Positions 16,010-23,114 of a DNA stretch of 25,039 bases are shown in pieces. Within the stretch, counting starts at the first letter, position 1. Each line of letters opens with the position of its first letter. The position numbers and the translations under genes were made by a program. Below the pieces are notes generated by a model. The model was not told where the DNA came from. It did no database searches and saw only the letters and a list, made by a program, of their open reading frames with translations. The DNA is from Terriglobia bacterium (GTDB lineage Bacteria > Acidobacteriota > Terriglobia > UBA7540): assembly GCA_030040455.1 (NCBI GenBank), contig JASHTR010000606.1:1-25039 (forward strand), read 5' to 3'.

Positions 16010-17550
16010 TTGAGCTCCTCCTGGCCAAAGCGGGCAAGCTGGTGAGCAAGGTTGCGGACAGCAGGATAAAGGCCTCGGTAGACAGGATAGAGCCGATCGT
16101 AAAGCCGGGCATTCTCCATATCCGGCGTCACACGCTCACGAATTTGAATTGCCTGTTCAGCAGCCTCAGCAACCGACCGGTAAATGCCTCCTCCCACGCC
16201 CGCGAGCAATGCCGCGCCGAAGGCCGATCCCTCGGATTCGAAAAGAGTCACCAGATCTTTGCCGTAGACATCGGCCTGGATCTGCCGCCAGAGGGAGCTG
16301 CGCGAGCCACCACCCGAAGCTCGGATTTGATTGACGCGTATTTCCATATTCTTGAAGATCTCCAGCGAATCGCGCAGGCTGAACGCCACGCCTTCCAGGA
16401 TAGCCCGGATCAAATGACCGCGCGTGTGGGATGCCGTCAGGCCAAACCACATTCCCCGAGCTTCCGCGTCGAGGTGCGGCGTCCGCTCACCCATCAAGTA
16501 AGGGAGAAATAAGAGGCCATCACTTCCGGCTGGAGCTTTTCTGGCCTCTTCAATGATGATGTCATAGGGATCGGCGCCTACCTGGCGCGCATACCAGGAT
16601 TCGGACTCGCCCAGTTGCTCACGAAACCATCGCAGCGAAAGCCCCGCGCCTTGCGTGACGCCCATCACGTGCCACTTCCCAGGGACCGCGTGGCAGAACG
16701 TATGGATGCGGCCGCCCGGATCAAGCTTAGGGCTTCCCGTGTAGGCGAAAATGACGCCGGAGGTTCCGAGCGTTGCAGAAGTAAGGCCTGAGGAGACAAT
16801 GCCGTTGCCCACCGCGCTCGCCGCCTGATCTCCCGCGCCAGCCACTACCGGCGTTCCGGAGCGCAGCCCGCTTAGAAGGGCGGCTTCGCTCGAAATTTCG
16901 CCGGTGACTTCGGGGGATTCGTAGGCGCGTGGCAATAAACTGCGTTCAATCTGCAAGCTGTCCAGGATTTCGTCCGACCACTGGCGGTGAGCGACGTCGA
17001 AGAGAAGCGTTCCTGAAGCGTCAGAAACGTCCGTGGCAAACTGGCCGGTGAGTTTGAAACGGACGAAGTCCTTGGGGAGCAGAAAATGCGCCGCGCGGCC
17101 ATAAACCTCTGGCTGATGGTCCCGAATCCAAAGCAGCTTGGGCGCGCTGAAGCCCGTGAGCGCCGGATTCGAAACGAGTTGAACGAGCCGATCCCGGCCC
17201 ACCCGGGAAGTGATCCAATCGCACTGCGCCTGACTTCGCTGGTCGCACCAGATGATGGCAGGCCGAAGAACAGCGTTCGCCTTATCCAGCAAAGCCACCC
17301 CGTGCATCTGGCCGGAAAGGCCCACGGCGGCAATGTCAGCGCCCTGAATTTCCGCCTGCTGTAGCGTGGAACGGATAGCCGCCAGAGCGGCTTGCCACCA
17401 GTTTCCCGGGTCCTGCTCCGCCCACCCGGGTTTAGGCATCCGCATGGGTTCATGAGCCGACGTGGCGGCGGAAACGACGTGGCCGTCGGGGCGCACAATC
17501 ACGGCACGCGTCCCGGTGGTGCCAACGTCAATTCCCATCATGTAGGGCAT
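16006..17550 (-). CDS. xylB: Xylulokinase (FGGY family carbohydrate kinase)
   Basis: It phosphorylates D-xylulose to xylulose 5-phosphate with ATP for the pentose phosphate pathway. It shows MGIDVGTTGTRAVIV (phosphate-1 loop), GLSGQMHGVALLD (xylulose-binding), WCDQRS, SPEVTGEIS, GAGDQAASAVGNG with the catalytic Asp, TLGTSGVIFAY (phosphate-2), and RASGGGSRSSLWRQIQADV (adenosine region). Length 514 aa is normal. Two in-frame ATGs follow the first by three and four codons; no good ribosome-binding site separates them. It sits 37 bp after the Gfo/Idh/MocA gene and overlaps dcd by 4 bp, so it is in the middle of a four-gene minus-strand unit. Other FGGY sugars such as ribulose cannot be fully excluded, but the GQMHG motif is that of xylulokinases. 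Confidence 0.92.
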   Translation of the reverse strand: MPYMMGIDVGTTGTRAVIVRPDGHVVSAATSAHEPMRMPKPGWAEQDPGNWWQAALAAIRSTLQQAEIQGADIAAVGLSGQMHGVALLDKANAVLRPAIIWCDQRSQAQCDWITSRVGRDRLVQLVSNPALTGFSAPKLLWIRDHQPEVYGRAAHFLLPKDFVRFKLTGQFATDVSDASGTLLFDVAHRQWSDEILDSLQIERSLLPRAYESPEVTGEISSEAALLSGLRSGTPVVAGAGDQAASAVGNGIVSSGLTSATLGTSGVIFAYTGSPKLDPGGRIHTFCHAVPGKWHVMGVTQGAGLSLRWFREQLGESESWYARQVGADPYDIIIEEARKAPAGSDGLLFLPYLMGERTPHLDAEARGMWFGLTASHTRGHLIRAILEGVAFSLRDSLEIFKNMEIRVNQIRASGGGSRSSLWRQIQADVYGKDLVTLFESEGSAFGAALLAGVGGGIYRSVAEAAEQAIQIRERVTPDMENARLYDRLYPVYRGLYPAVRNLAHQLARFGQEELK

Positions 17551-17563
17551 AAGAAAAACAACC

Positions 17564-17591
17564 GTGATGAGTGACGCGTGCCACTCATCAC
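17564..17591. terminator. Perfect 10 bp hairpin overlapping the oxidoreductase stop codon
   Basis: GTGATGAGTG (17564-17573) and CACTCATCAC (17582-17591) pair perfectly around an 8-base loop. The minus-strand stop codon of the Gfo/Idh/MocA gene (17588-17590) lies inside one arm, with AAAAAT just before it. The hairpin sits between that gene and xylB. It could partly end transcription or protect the upstream mRNA. Its GATGAGTG word matches the arms of the element at 11100-11200, so it may instead be a dispersed repeat. Confidence 0.6.
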
Positions 17592-18745
17592 TGATTTTTC
17601 ACTTGTTCCCATTTTCCGGCTCGGGCAGAGCGCTCAACCGCATCCAGCACCGCCTGAATTTTTACCCCGTCGTAGAAGTTCGGCTCGGGCAGGCGATCTT
17701 TCTCGAGAGCCACCAGGAAGTCGTGGATGGCGTGTACGAAGGTGTGCTCGTAGCCGATAATGTGGCCCGGCGGCCACCATGCGCCCGCGTAAGGATGCAC
17801 GGTCTCGGTCACATTAATGGTTTTATAACCTTGTTCCCCCGGGGGATCAGCGCCTTCATAGAGCTCGAGCTCGTTCATGCGCTCCAGATTAAACGCCAGG
17901 CTTCCCTTGCTTCCGTAAATCTGGAAAGTATTGAAGTTGCGGCGCCCTCCGCAGAAGCGAGACGACTCAAAGACGCCCACACTGCCGTTTTTGAAGCGGG
18001 CAAGAAAGTTGGTGTCGTCATCCACGGTAACGCGACCTTTACCCTTCTTCCCGCGGGCGCCCCACGCCCCCTCCACCGTATCCGGCAGCGGACGTTCTTT
18101 GATGAACGTCGTCATCTGCGCGGTAACGGACTCAATATCGCCATTGAGGAACTGCGCGAGGTCTGCCGCGTGTGACCCAATATCCCCGAGCGCGCCGCTG
18201 CCCGCCACTTTTTTATCCAGCCGCCATACAAGAGGAAACTTGGGGTCAAGAATCCAGTCCTGAAGGTAGGCTCCGTGATAATGGTAAATCCTGCCAAGAC
18301 GGCCCGCCTGCATAAGCTTCCGGGCAAAAGCGACCGCGGGAATTTTGCGGTAATTGTGCATCAACATATGCTTGACGCCCGCTTTTTCAACCGCCTGGAG
18401 CATCTCCTTCGCTTCGGCGAGCGAATTTCCGAGCGGCTTCTCGCAAATAATGTGTTTGCCGTTGGAAGCCGCTGCAATCGCCATGGCGTGATGGAGATTG
18501 CCAGGGGTCGAGACATCAACCACATCAATGTCTTTTCTCCGGACCACTTTGCGCCAGTCCGTTTCCACCTCTTCCCAGCCAAATTGGCGGGCTGCCACCG
18601 CCGCTGCCTTCGCGTCTCGCCCGCAGATCACCTTCATCCGAACCTGATATTTTCCCGGGAAGAACCGCCCCACCTGGCGATAGGCGTTGGAGTGCGCCTT
18701 TCCCATGAATTTGTACCCTAGCAGTGCAACATTAAGTTCCGTCAT
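17588..18745 (-). CDS. Gfo/Idh/MocA family NAD(P)-dependent oxidoreductase
   Basis: It is predicted to oxidise or reduce a sugar, inositol or related polyol with NAD(P) in the cytoplasm. The N-terminal Rossmann fold starts VALLGYKFMGKAHSNAYR, a GxxxxGxxH variant of the usual GxGxxG. Then come IDVVDVSTPGNLHHAMA and the catalytic/nicotinamide-binding ICEKPLG. The C-terminal alpha/beta domain contains GALGDIGSHAADLAQFL with the GDIGSH motif that carries the catalytic Asp/His pair. Length 385 aa is normal. AGGAG lies 5 bases before the ATG, a strong ribosome-binding site. It is flanked by a sugar isomerase-like gene (79 bp upstream) and xylulokinase (37 bp downstream), fitting a pathway that converts an environmental sugar or inositol. 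The exact substrate cannot be read from sequence. Confidence 0.9.
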   Translation of the reverse strand: MTELNVALLGYKFMGKAHSNAYRQVGRFFPGKYQVRMKVICGRDAKAAAVAARQFGWEEVETDWRKVVRRKDIDVVDVSTPGNLHHAMAIAAASNGKHIICEKPLGNSLAEAKEMLQAVEKAGVKHMLMHNYRKIPAVAFARKLMQAGRLGRIYHYHGAYLQDWILDPKFPLVWRLDKKVAGSGALGDIGSHAADLAQFLNGDIESVTAQMTTFIKERPLPDTVEGAWGARGKKGKGRVTVDDDTNFLARFKNGSVGVFESSRFCGGRRNFNTFQIYGSKGSLAFNLERMNELELYEGADPPGEQGYKTINVTETVHPYAGAWWPPGHIIGYEHTFVHAIHDFLVALEKDRLPEPNFYDGVKIQAVLDAVERSARAGKWEQVKNQ

Positions 18746-18824
18746 GGGTGCTCCTTAGCTGCGAGATGCTCCGAATCCGTACTTACCTTAACACCTGGCC
18801 CCTGACACCTGAAACCTGCTTTTC
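18746..18824. repeat. Short intergenic gap with repeated ACACCTG words
   Basis: Between the isomerase-like and oxidoreductase genes, ACACCTG occurs at 18791-18797 and 18805-18811, followed by AAACCTG at 18813-18819. This looks like a scrap of a simple intergenic repeat. No promoter was evident; co-transcription across the gap is likely. Confidence 0.4.
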
Positions 18825-19784
18825 CTACGCCCACCACATTTCCGAAAGCTTCTCTCTAATAATGATCTGGTTGAGGAAACTGGCAGCCTTTGATAGCCCC
18901 TCATCCACGGACATCAAGCTGTCTTCGTGTTCGATGGAGAGAACGTCGTCATAGCCGACCATCTGGAGGGTGGAGACAAAATCTCCCCAGAAGTCGGGGC
19001 CATGGCCGTAACCCACGGTGCGGAAAATCCACGAACGGTTCTTCTCATCACGGTACGGCTTGTTATCCAGTACACCGTTCACCTTGTAATTCATGTCGTA
19101 AAGCCGCGTATCTTTGGCGTGCACATGGAAAATGGATTCGCCGAGGGCGCGGACGGCAGCGCAAGGGTCAATTCCCTGCCAGAACATATGGCTGGGATCA
19201 AAGTTGCAGCCGATTGCCGGTCCTGCTTCAGCGCGAAGTTTCAGCAGGGTTTCCGGCGAATAGGCCACAAAGCCGGGGTGCATCTCGATGGCGATCTTAA
19301 CGCCGTGACTTTCCGCGAACTGCGCCCGCTTCCTCCAATAGGGGATCACCTTCCTTTCCCACTGCCATTTGAGCAAGTCCGGATAATCCGGAGGCCAGGG
19401 AGTGGTGACCCAGTTGGGATATTTGGCGCTGTCTGAATCTCCCGGACAGCCGGAAAAATCAATCACGCGCGTCACCCCAAGCTTCTCCGCCATCAGGATG
19501 GTCTTTCGGCTGGTTTCCTGGCTGGTATCGGCAAAATTCTTGTTTGGGTGAAGGGGATTGCCGTGACAACTGAGGGCGCTGATGGTAATGCCCTGGTCGT
19601 CGAGCTTTTGTCTGAACTCTTTCAACTTCGCCGGCGAGCTCAGCCACTCCAGCTTGACGTGTGGATCGCCAGGGTAATTCCCTGTGCCCAATTCGACCGT
19701 GCGAATTCCCAGCGGCTTGATTTTCCTGATCACATCATCCAGACTCAACTTAGCCAGCAACGTAGTGAAAAGTCCGACTTTCAT
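18825..19784 (-). CDS. Sugar phosphate isomerase/epimerase (xylose-isomerase-like TIM barrel)
   Basis: The AP_endonuc_2 / xylose-isomerase-like fold is a TIM barrel with a divalent metal site; members isomerise or epimerise sugars, inosose or ketose substrates. From ATG 19784 (319 aa): MKVGLFTTLLAKLSLDDVI, RTVELGTGNYPG, ISALSCHGNPLHPNK, RVIDFSGCPGDS, IAIEMHPGFVAYSPE (metal-binding Glu), IGCNFDPSHMFWQGID (Asp/His), IFHVHAKDT (His) and VLSIEHEDSL (Glu). The metal-site pattern Glu-Asp-His-Glu is complete. The frame is open to 19907, but GGGAGGCGAACC precedes 19784 and homology begins there. No signal peptide is seen. It is first in the minus-strand unit with the Gfo/Idh/MocA protein, xylulokinase and Dcd, a common partnership for myo-inositol or rare-sugar breakdown. 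Confidence 0.88.
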   Translation of the reverse strand: MKVGLFTTLLAKLSLDDVIRKIKPLGIRTVELGTGNYPGDPHVKLEWLSSPAKLKEFRQKLDDQGITISALSCHGNPLHPNKNFADTSQETSRKTILMAEKLGVTRVIDFSGCPGDSDSAKYPNWVTTPWPPDYPDLLKWQWERKVIPYWRKRAQFAESHGVKIAIEMHPGFVAYSPETLLKLRAEAGPAIGCNFDPSHMFWQGIDPCAAVRALGESIFHVHAKDTRLYDMNYKVNGVLDNKPYRDEKNRSWIFRTVGYGHGPDFWGDFVSTLQMVGYDDVLSIEHEDSLMSVDEGLSKAASFLNQIIIREKLSEMWWA

Positions 19785-19875
19785 GGTTCGCCTCCCATTG
19801 AAATGCGGAATCGCCCGGAAGCAGCGGTGGTAAACGCTAAATTTATCGGTCAGAGGAGCTTGCGTCAACTGAAAA
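19785..19875. promoter_or_regulatory. Divergent promoter region, isomerase-like gene and amidohydrolase
   Basis: These 91 bases separate two genes read in opposite directions and so should carry both promoters. An AT-rich stretch, TAAACGCTAAATTTAT (about 19831-19846), is the likeliest -10 area. No clear operator palindrome was seen. Confidence 0.35.
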
Positions 19876-20760
19876 ATGAAAATCACAGCCAACCCGCCGG
19901 AAAACACTCCAACGCTTGAACGACGCTTGGGCGGCCTTATCGACGCCCACGTTCACCTCTGGACCAACGATTTCCGCAAGTATCCGCTGGCCGAAGGGCG
20001 CACACCCGCAGAGATGAAGCCGCCGGTATTTTCGGATATTCTCCGCTATGCGCGGCCGGAGAAAGTGACCCGCATCATTCTCATCCAAGTAAGTTATTAC
20101 GGATTCGACAATTCCTATATGCTTTCTCGAATCCGGAAGCAGCCACGCACCTTTCGGGGGGTAGCTATGATTGACTGGCATGGGAACAATCCCGAAGCGA
20201 AGATGCGAGAGCTTGCCCGCCGCGGCGTGCGAGGCTTCCGAGTGGTTCCCCATGAGGCGTCAGACCTCCTGGAGGGGAACGGACTGGACAGGATGTTTCG
20301 CTATGGGGCCCGAGAGAACCTGGCGATGTGTTTCCTGATCGGCCCGCAGATGCTCCCCGCGCTCCGCCGGCAATGCGAGAAATTCCCAGCCACTCCGGTA
20401 GTGATCGATCATCTGGCTCGGATCGGCTTGAAAGGCCCCATTACTCAATCGCACATTCGCGCGCTTACGGCGCTTGCAAATTGTCCGGCGGTTAAAGTCA
20501 AAGTGTCCGCCTTCTACGCTTTGGGCAGGAAAAAACCGCCCCATAAGGACCTTATACCCTTCATCCACCAGGTCTTCGACGCTTTTGGCCCCCGGCGGCT
20601 GATGTGGGGTTCTGACAGTCCTTTTCAGCTACAAAACGAGACCTATGAAGATAGCCTAGGACTCGTGCGCGACCACCTGGATTTTTTGTCTTGGGAGGAC
20701 AAGGAGTGGCTGCTCCGCCGGACCGCCGAAGAAACTTTCTTCACAGGAAGGTCCGCCTGA
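19876..20760 (+). CDS. Amidohydrolase-2 family metal-dependent hydrolase (lactonase-like)
   Basis: The family (COG3618-type TIM-barrel hydrolases) includes sugar-acid lactonases such as L-fuconolactonase and pyrone-dicarboxylate lactonase, as well as decarboxylases. The first metal motif LIDAHVHLW (D23, H25, H27) is at the N-terminus. RGFRV, TPVVIDHLARIG (conserved His) and LMWGSDSPF (conserved Asp) follow in the usual order. Length 294 aa is typical. There is no signal peptide, so it is cytoplasmic. The ribosome-binding site is weak (GAGGAG is about 20 bases upstream). It is divergent from a sugar isomerase-like gene, which fits a role in opening a sugar lactone made by the neighbouring Gfo/Idh/MocA dehydrogenase; that pairing is inferred from context. 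Confidence 0.87.
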   Translation: MKITANPPENTPTLERRLGGLIDAHVHLWTNDFRKYPLAEGRTPAEMKPPVFSDILRYARPEKVTRIILIQVSYYGFDNSYMLSRIRKQPRTFRGVAMIDWHGNNPEAKMRELARRGVRGFRVVPHEASDLLEGNGLDRMFRYGARENLAMCFLIGPQMLPALRRQCEKFPATPVVIDHLARIGLKGPITQSHIRALTALANCPAVKVKVSAFYALGRKKPPHKDLIPFIHQVFDAFGPRRLMWGSDSPFQLQNETYEDSLGLVRDHLDFLSWEDKEWLLRRTAEETFFTGRSA

Positions 20761-20809
20761 AAGGCGCGGAAAGCGGAGACGCGACCGGCTGAACGTTATA
20801 AGGGTTTTC

Positions 20810-21811
20810 CTACAGCTTCGGGTCCTCTTCCTCCCGTTGTGCTTCCCGCCACTGCGCGCGGCGGGCGAGGGGAACTGTGATGCCTACCGAGCGATAAGCC
20901 AGGATTAGCGAACCCAGAACCGACGGCAGGAGGGGCGCGCGGATGGCAGCCTGTGGGGACTCGCGGAGCAAGGAATCCCGGAAACTGGAAAACGCAATCT
21001 GGCTTTCAAAAACTCCTCCACTATAAGACACAATCAGCTTCCCGCTTCCCGCAGCCAGAGTTGGTGGGAAGTGGTGGGTGATGATGGCGAGGGCCAGCCG
21101 AGCCAAGTCGTTTCCCGCATTTTCCAGGATCATTCTGGCAACACGATCTCCCTTTTGGGCGATCTCATTGACGCACACCGCAAGCCCCGCCAGATGGCCA
21201 TGGGACCATTCACCGGAATGATATCTCGCCATCAAATCGTAGGGGGAATCCTCATCCAGCCTCTCGAAAAGCGCCGGGGTTAATTCTGTCGGATCGCCAA
21301 ACCCATCAAACTGCGCCGCCACCGCGCGAACTGCTTCCCGACCGATCCAATAGGCGCTTCCCTCGTCGCCAAAGAGATGACCCCACCCGCCAGCCCGCAT
21401 TTCCACTCCAGCCGCATTAACACCTCTGGCCACCGAGCCGGTCCCGGCAATCACGATGACTCCTGGCTCGCCCCCGGTCGCGCCCGCCAGCGCGTTTACC
21501 GAATCATGGACCACAAGAAGGCTTCGTGCCCTGACGATCCGCGCGAGAATCCGGCGTTTGATTTCCGTCTCACCCGTCATTCCGAAGCAGGCCGCGGCGA
21601 GTTCCACACGCTCGGGCTTGGCGAGACCGGCAGCCGCAAGGGCCTTCTCCAAACAGACTTGGATAACCGCTTCGAGTCGCGCCGGACCTCCAGGTTCTTC
21701 GGTGTGGTTGCTCGGCCCCGCCGTGACGCCCGCCAGGATCGAACCCGTTTCGTCCGCCAGTACGGCCCGAGTGCTGGTTTGGCCGCCGTCAACCCCGAAG
21801 AATAGCTCCAT
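20810..21811 (-). CDS. BadF/BadG/BcrA/BcrD-type ATPase, N-acetylglucosamine kinase-like
   Basis: It is predicted to phosphorylate an amino sugar, most likely GlcNAc, with ATP in the cytoplasm; the wider family also includes activators of dehydratases. From ATG 21811 (333 aa): MELFFGVDGGQTSTRAVLAD (phosphate-1), VHDSVNALAGA, VIVIAGTGSVARG (phosphate-2) and GGWGHLFGDEGSAYWIGREA, the signature of GlcNAc/glucosamine kinases; then VSYSGGVFES (adenosine segment). The CxxC iron-sulfur motif of dehydratase activators is absent, which supports the kinase reading. The frame is open to 21907, but the extra 32 residues are Pro-rich and do not match the family. The ribosome-binding site is weak (GGGGAACG). 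It stands alone, converging on the amidohydrolase gene. Confidence 0.85.
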   Translation of the reverse strand: MELFFGVDGGQTSTRAVLADETGSILAGVTAGPSNHTEEPGGPARLEAVIQVCLEKALAAAGLAKPERVELAAACFGMTGETEIKRRILARIVRARSLLVVHDSVNALAGATGGEPGVIVIAGTGSVARGVNAAGVEMRAGGWGHLFGDEGSAYWIGREAVRAVAAQFDGFGDPTELTPALFERLDEDSPYDLMARYHSGEWSHGHLAGLAVCVNEIAQKGDRVARMILENAGNDLARLALAIITHHFPPTLAAGSGKLIVSYSGGVFESQIAFSSFRDSLLRESPQAAIRAPLLPSVLGSLILAYRSVGITVPLARRAQWREAQREEEDPKL

Positions 21812-22170
21812 GATTCGTTCCCCAATGCTGGGCCCGCTTGGCCTTATTGAATCTGCGGGCTCGACCGCCGGAGTCGGGAAAGCGAAAGTCGGCGCTACCC
21901 GGCCCAAGGCAAAATATTAACACTTTCCATTCAATGCATAGAACGGAAGTCGAAATCGAAAATATCTTTAATCTGGCTTCTTGCCGGGAATGCGATAGAA
22001 TGTTGCGCTATTTGGAAGATGGCTTTCGAAGCAGGATAGCACGGGGTTGTATTTTAACTCCGCACCCTTTCTCATTCGACCGGACAAGCCGCAGGCTTAG
22101 AACAGCAAGCCTGCGCTGCCCCCTCAATGGGGGCTATTCAGAGAGAGTAGAATCAAACGAGGTTCAAAGC
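21812..22170. promoter_or_regulatory. Divergent intergenic region upstream of the cytochrome c gene
   Basis: This 359 bp gap separates the sugar kinase (-) from cytochrome c (+) and should hold both promoters. The middle is AT-rich (around 21912-21975). Near the cytochrome gene are two stacked hairpins, listed separately. A plus-strand frame is open here from 21838, but its product before 22171 has no family features. A GAGG ribosome-binding site lies 8 bases before ATG 22171. Confidence 0.45.
22091..22134. promoter_or_regulatory. Two stacked perfect hairpins in the cytochrome c leader
   Basis: Hairpin 1: GCAGGCTT (22091-22098), 8-base loop, AAGCCTGC (22107-22114). Hairpin 2: GCCCCC (22118-22123), loop TCAAT, GGGGGC (22129-22134). 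They are three bases apart and end 36 bases before the cytochrome ATG. The second is GC-rich like an attenuator stem but is not followed by a T-run. They could be a leader regulatory structure or a REP-like repeat. Confidence 0.6.
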
Positions 22171-22986
22171 ATGGAAAGAAGGAACCTGGTCGACATCGAT
22201 GGGAATGCAGGCATGGCCTGGAAGGTATATGCCTTCCTTGGCGTGAGCGCGATATTGCTGGTTCTCAGTAGTTATCCAGGGCGAGCGCAGTCTGCTTCCG
22301 GCAATACGACGGCAATTGAAAACGGCCAGAAGCAATTCGTGGCGAACTGCTCGTTCTGCCACGGCGCGGAAGCGACCGGCGGGCGTGGCCCGGACCTGGT
22401 GCGCTCGAAGCTGGTTGCGGATGATGAGGGGGGCAACCGGATCGGCGAAGTCATACGGGACGGTCGCCCGCAGAAGGGGATGCCAGCATTTACGATGACG
22501 TCGGAAGAAATCCAAGACATTGCCGATTTTCTCCACTCGCGCGTGCTTGCTGCGGAGCATTCGCGGACCATGGGAAACGGAGGCTACCCCTTGTCACGCT
22601 TGCTCACCGGCAATGCCGAGCAAGGGAAAGCCTATTTTGACGGGGCGGGCGGCTGCTCCACTTGCCATTCGCCCGCAGGAGACCTGGCGCACATCGCGGG
22701 GAAGTATGAACCTCTTCAGCTTGAGCTGCGGATGCTCTACCCGCGCGGAGTGACTCCCACGGTGACGGTGACGCTGCCTTCGGGTGAAAACGTTCAGGGC
22801 GAGTTGGTTCATCTGGATGAGTTCAACGTCGCCTTGCGCGATGCGTCGGGCTGGTACCGCTCGTTTTCAAGAAGCCGGGTACGGGTTAGCGTTCACGATC
22901 CGCTGGCCGCGCACCAGGCGCTCCTGAGCAAGCTGACTTCCGACGATATGCACAACCTGTTTGCTTATCTCGAGACGCTGAAATAA
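22171..22986 (+). CDS. Exported diheme c-type cytochrome
   Basis: It is a predicted periplasmic electron carrier. After an N-terminal signal/anchor segment (about residues 15-40, AWKVYAFLGVSAILLVLSS, cleavage near GRAQ), cytochrome domain 1 has CSFCH (C60, C63, H64) and axial-ligand candidate M104 in KGMPAF. Domain 2 has CSTCH (C162, C165, H166). Between the second heme site and the closing helix (MHNLFAYLETLK) is a beta-rich insert at about 192-242 (TVTVTLPSGENVQGELVH, FNVALRDASGWYRSFSRS). Length is 271 aa. ATG 22171 is chosen for its GAGG site; an ATG at 22213 would also keep the signal. The PQQ dehydrogenase gene follows by 128 bp on the same strand, so this is probably its electron acceptor. 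Confidence 0.9.
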   Translation: MERRNLVDIDGNAGMAWKVYAFLGVSAILLVLSSYPGRAQSASGNTTAIENGQKQFVANCSFCHGAEATGGRGPDLVRSKLVADDEGGNRIGEVIRDGRPQKGMPAFTMTSEEIQDIADFLHSRVLAAEHSRTMGNGGYPLSRLLTGNAEQGKAYFDGAGGCSTCHSPAGDLAHIAGKYEPLQLELRMLYPRGVTPTVTVTLPSGENVQGELVHLDEFNVALRDASGWYRSFSRSRVRVSVHDPLAAHQALLSKLTSDDMHNLFAYLETLK

Positions 22987-23114
22987 CTCTGTCCGCAGAT
23001 TACGCAAATTTCACGGACGTTCCGCGGGGTCTAGGCGTGGCGACGTGAAGAGCGGGGCGGGAATTTAAGACGCTGCGCCTCGGCAATCTGCGGATTCATT
23101 AAGTGAGGGATCTT
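22987..23114. repeat. Inverted repeat in the cytochrome/PQQ dehydrogenase gap
   Basis: TCCGCAGATT (22992-23001) and AATCTGCGGA (23085-23094) are perfect 10 bp inverted copies that nearly span the gap. CCGCAGATTACGCA-type words are common intergenic repeats in several phyla. The arms enclose 83 bases with no gene. It does not look like a strong terminator, so read-through to the PQQ dehydrogenase is possible. Confidence 0.6.

Noticed and set aside
17564..18175. Plus-strand frame (203 aa) opposite the Gfo/Idh/MocA gene
   Set aside because: It is antisense to a well-supported oxidoreductase and has no recognisable motif.
20810..21811. Activator of 2-hydroxyacyl-CoA or benzoyl-CoA dehydratase (BadF-type)
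   Set aside because: The iron-sulfur cluster cysteines of those activators are absent, and the GGWGHLFGDEGS motif is that of amino-sugar kinases.
21838..22170. Upstream extension of the cytochrome c frame
   Set aside because: It would put about 110 residues before the signal peptide and crosses the stacked hairpins; a good ribosome-binding site precedes 22171.
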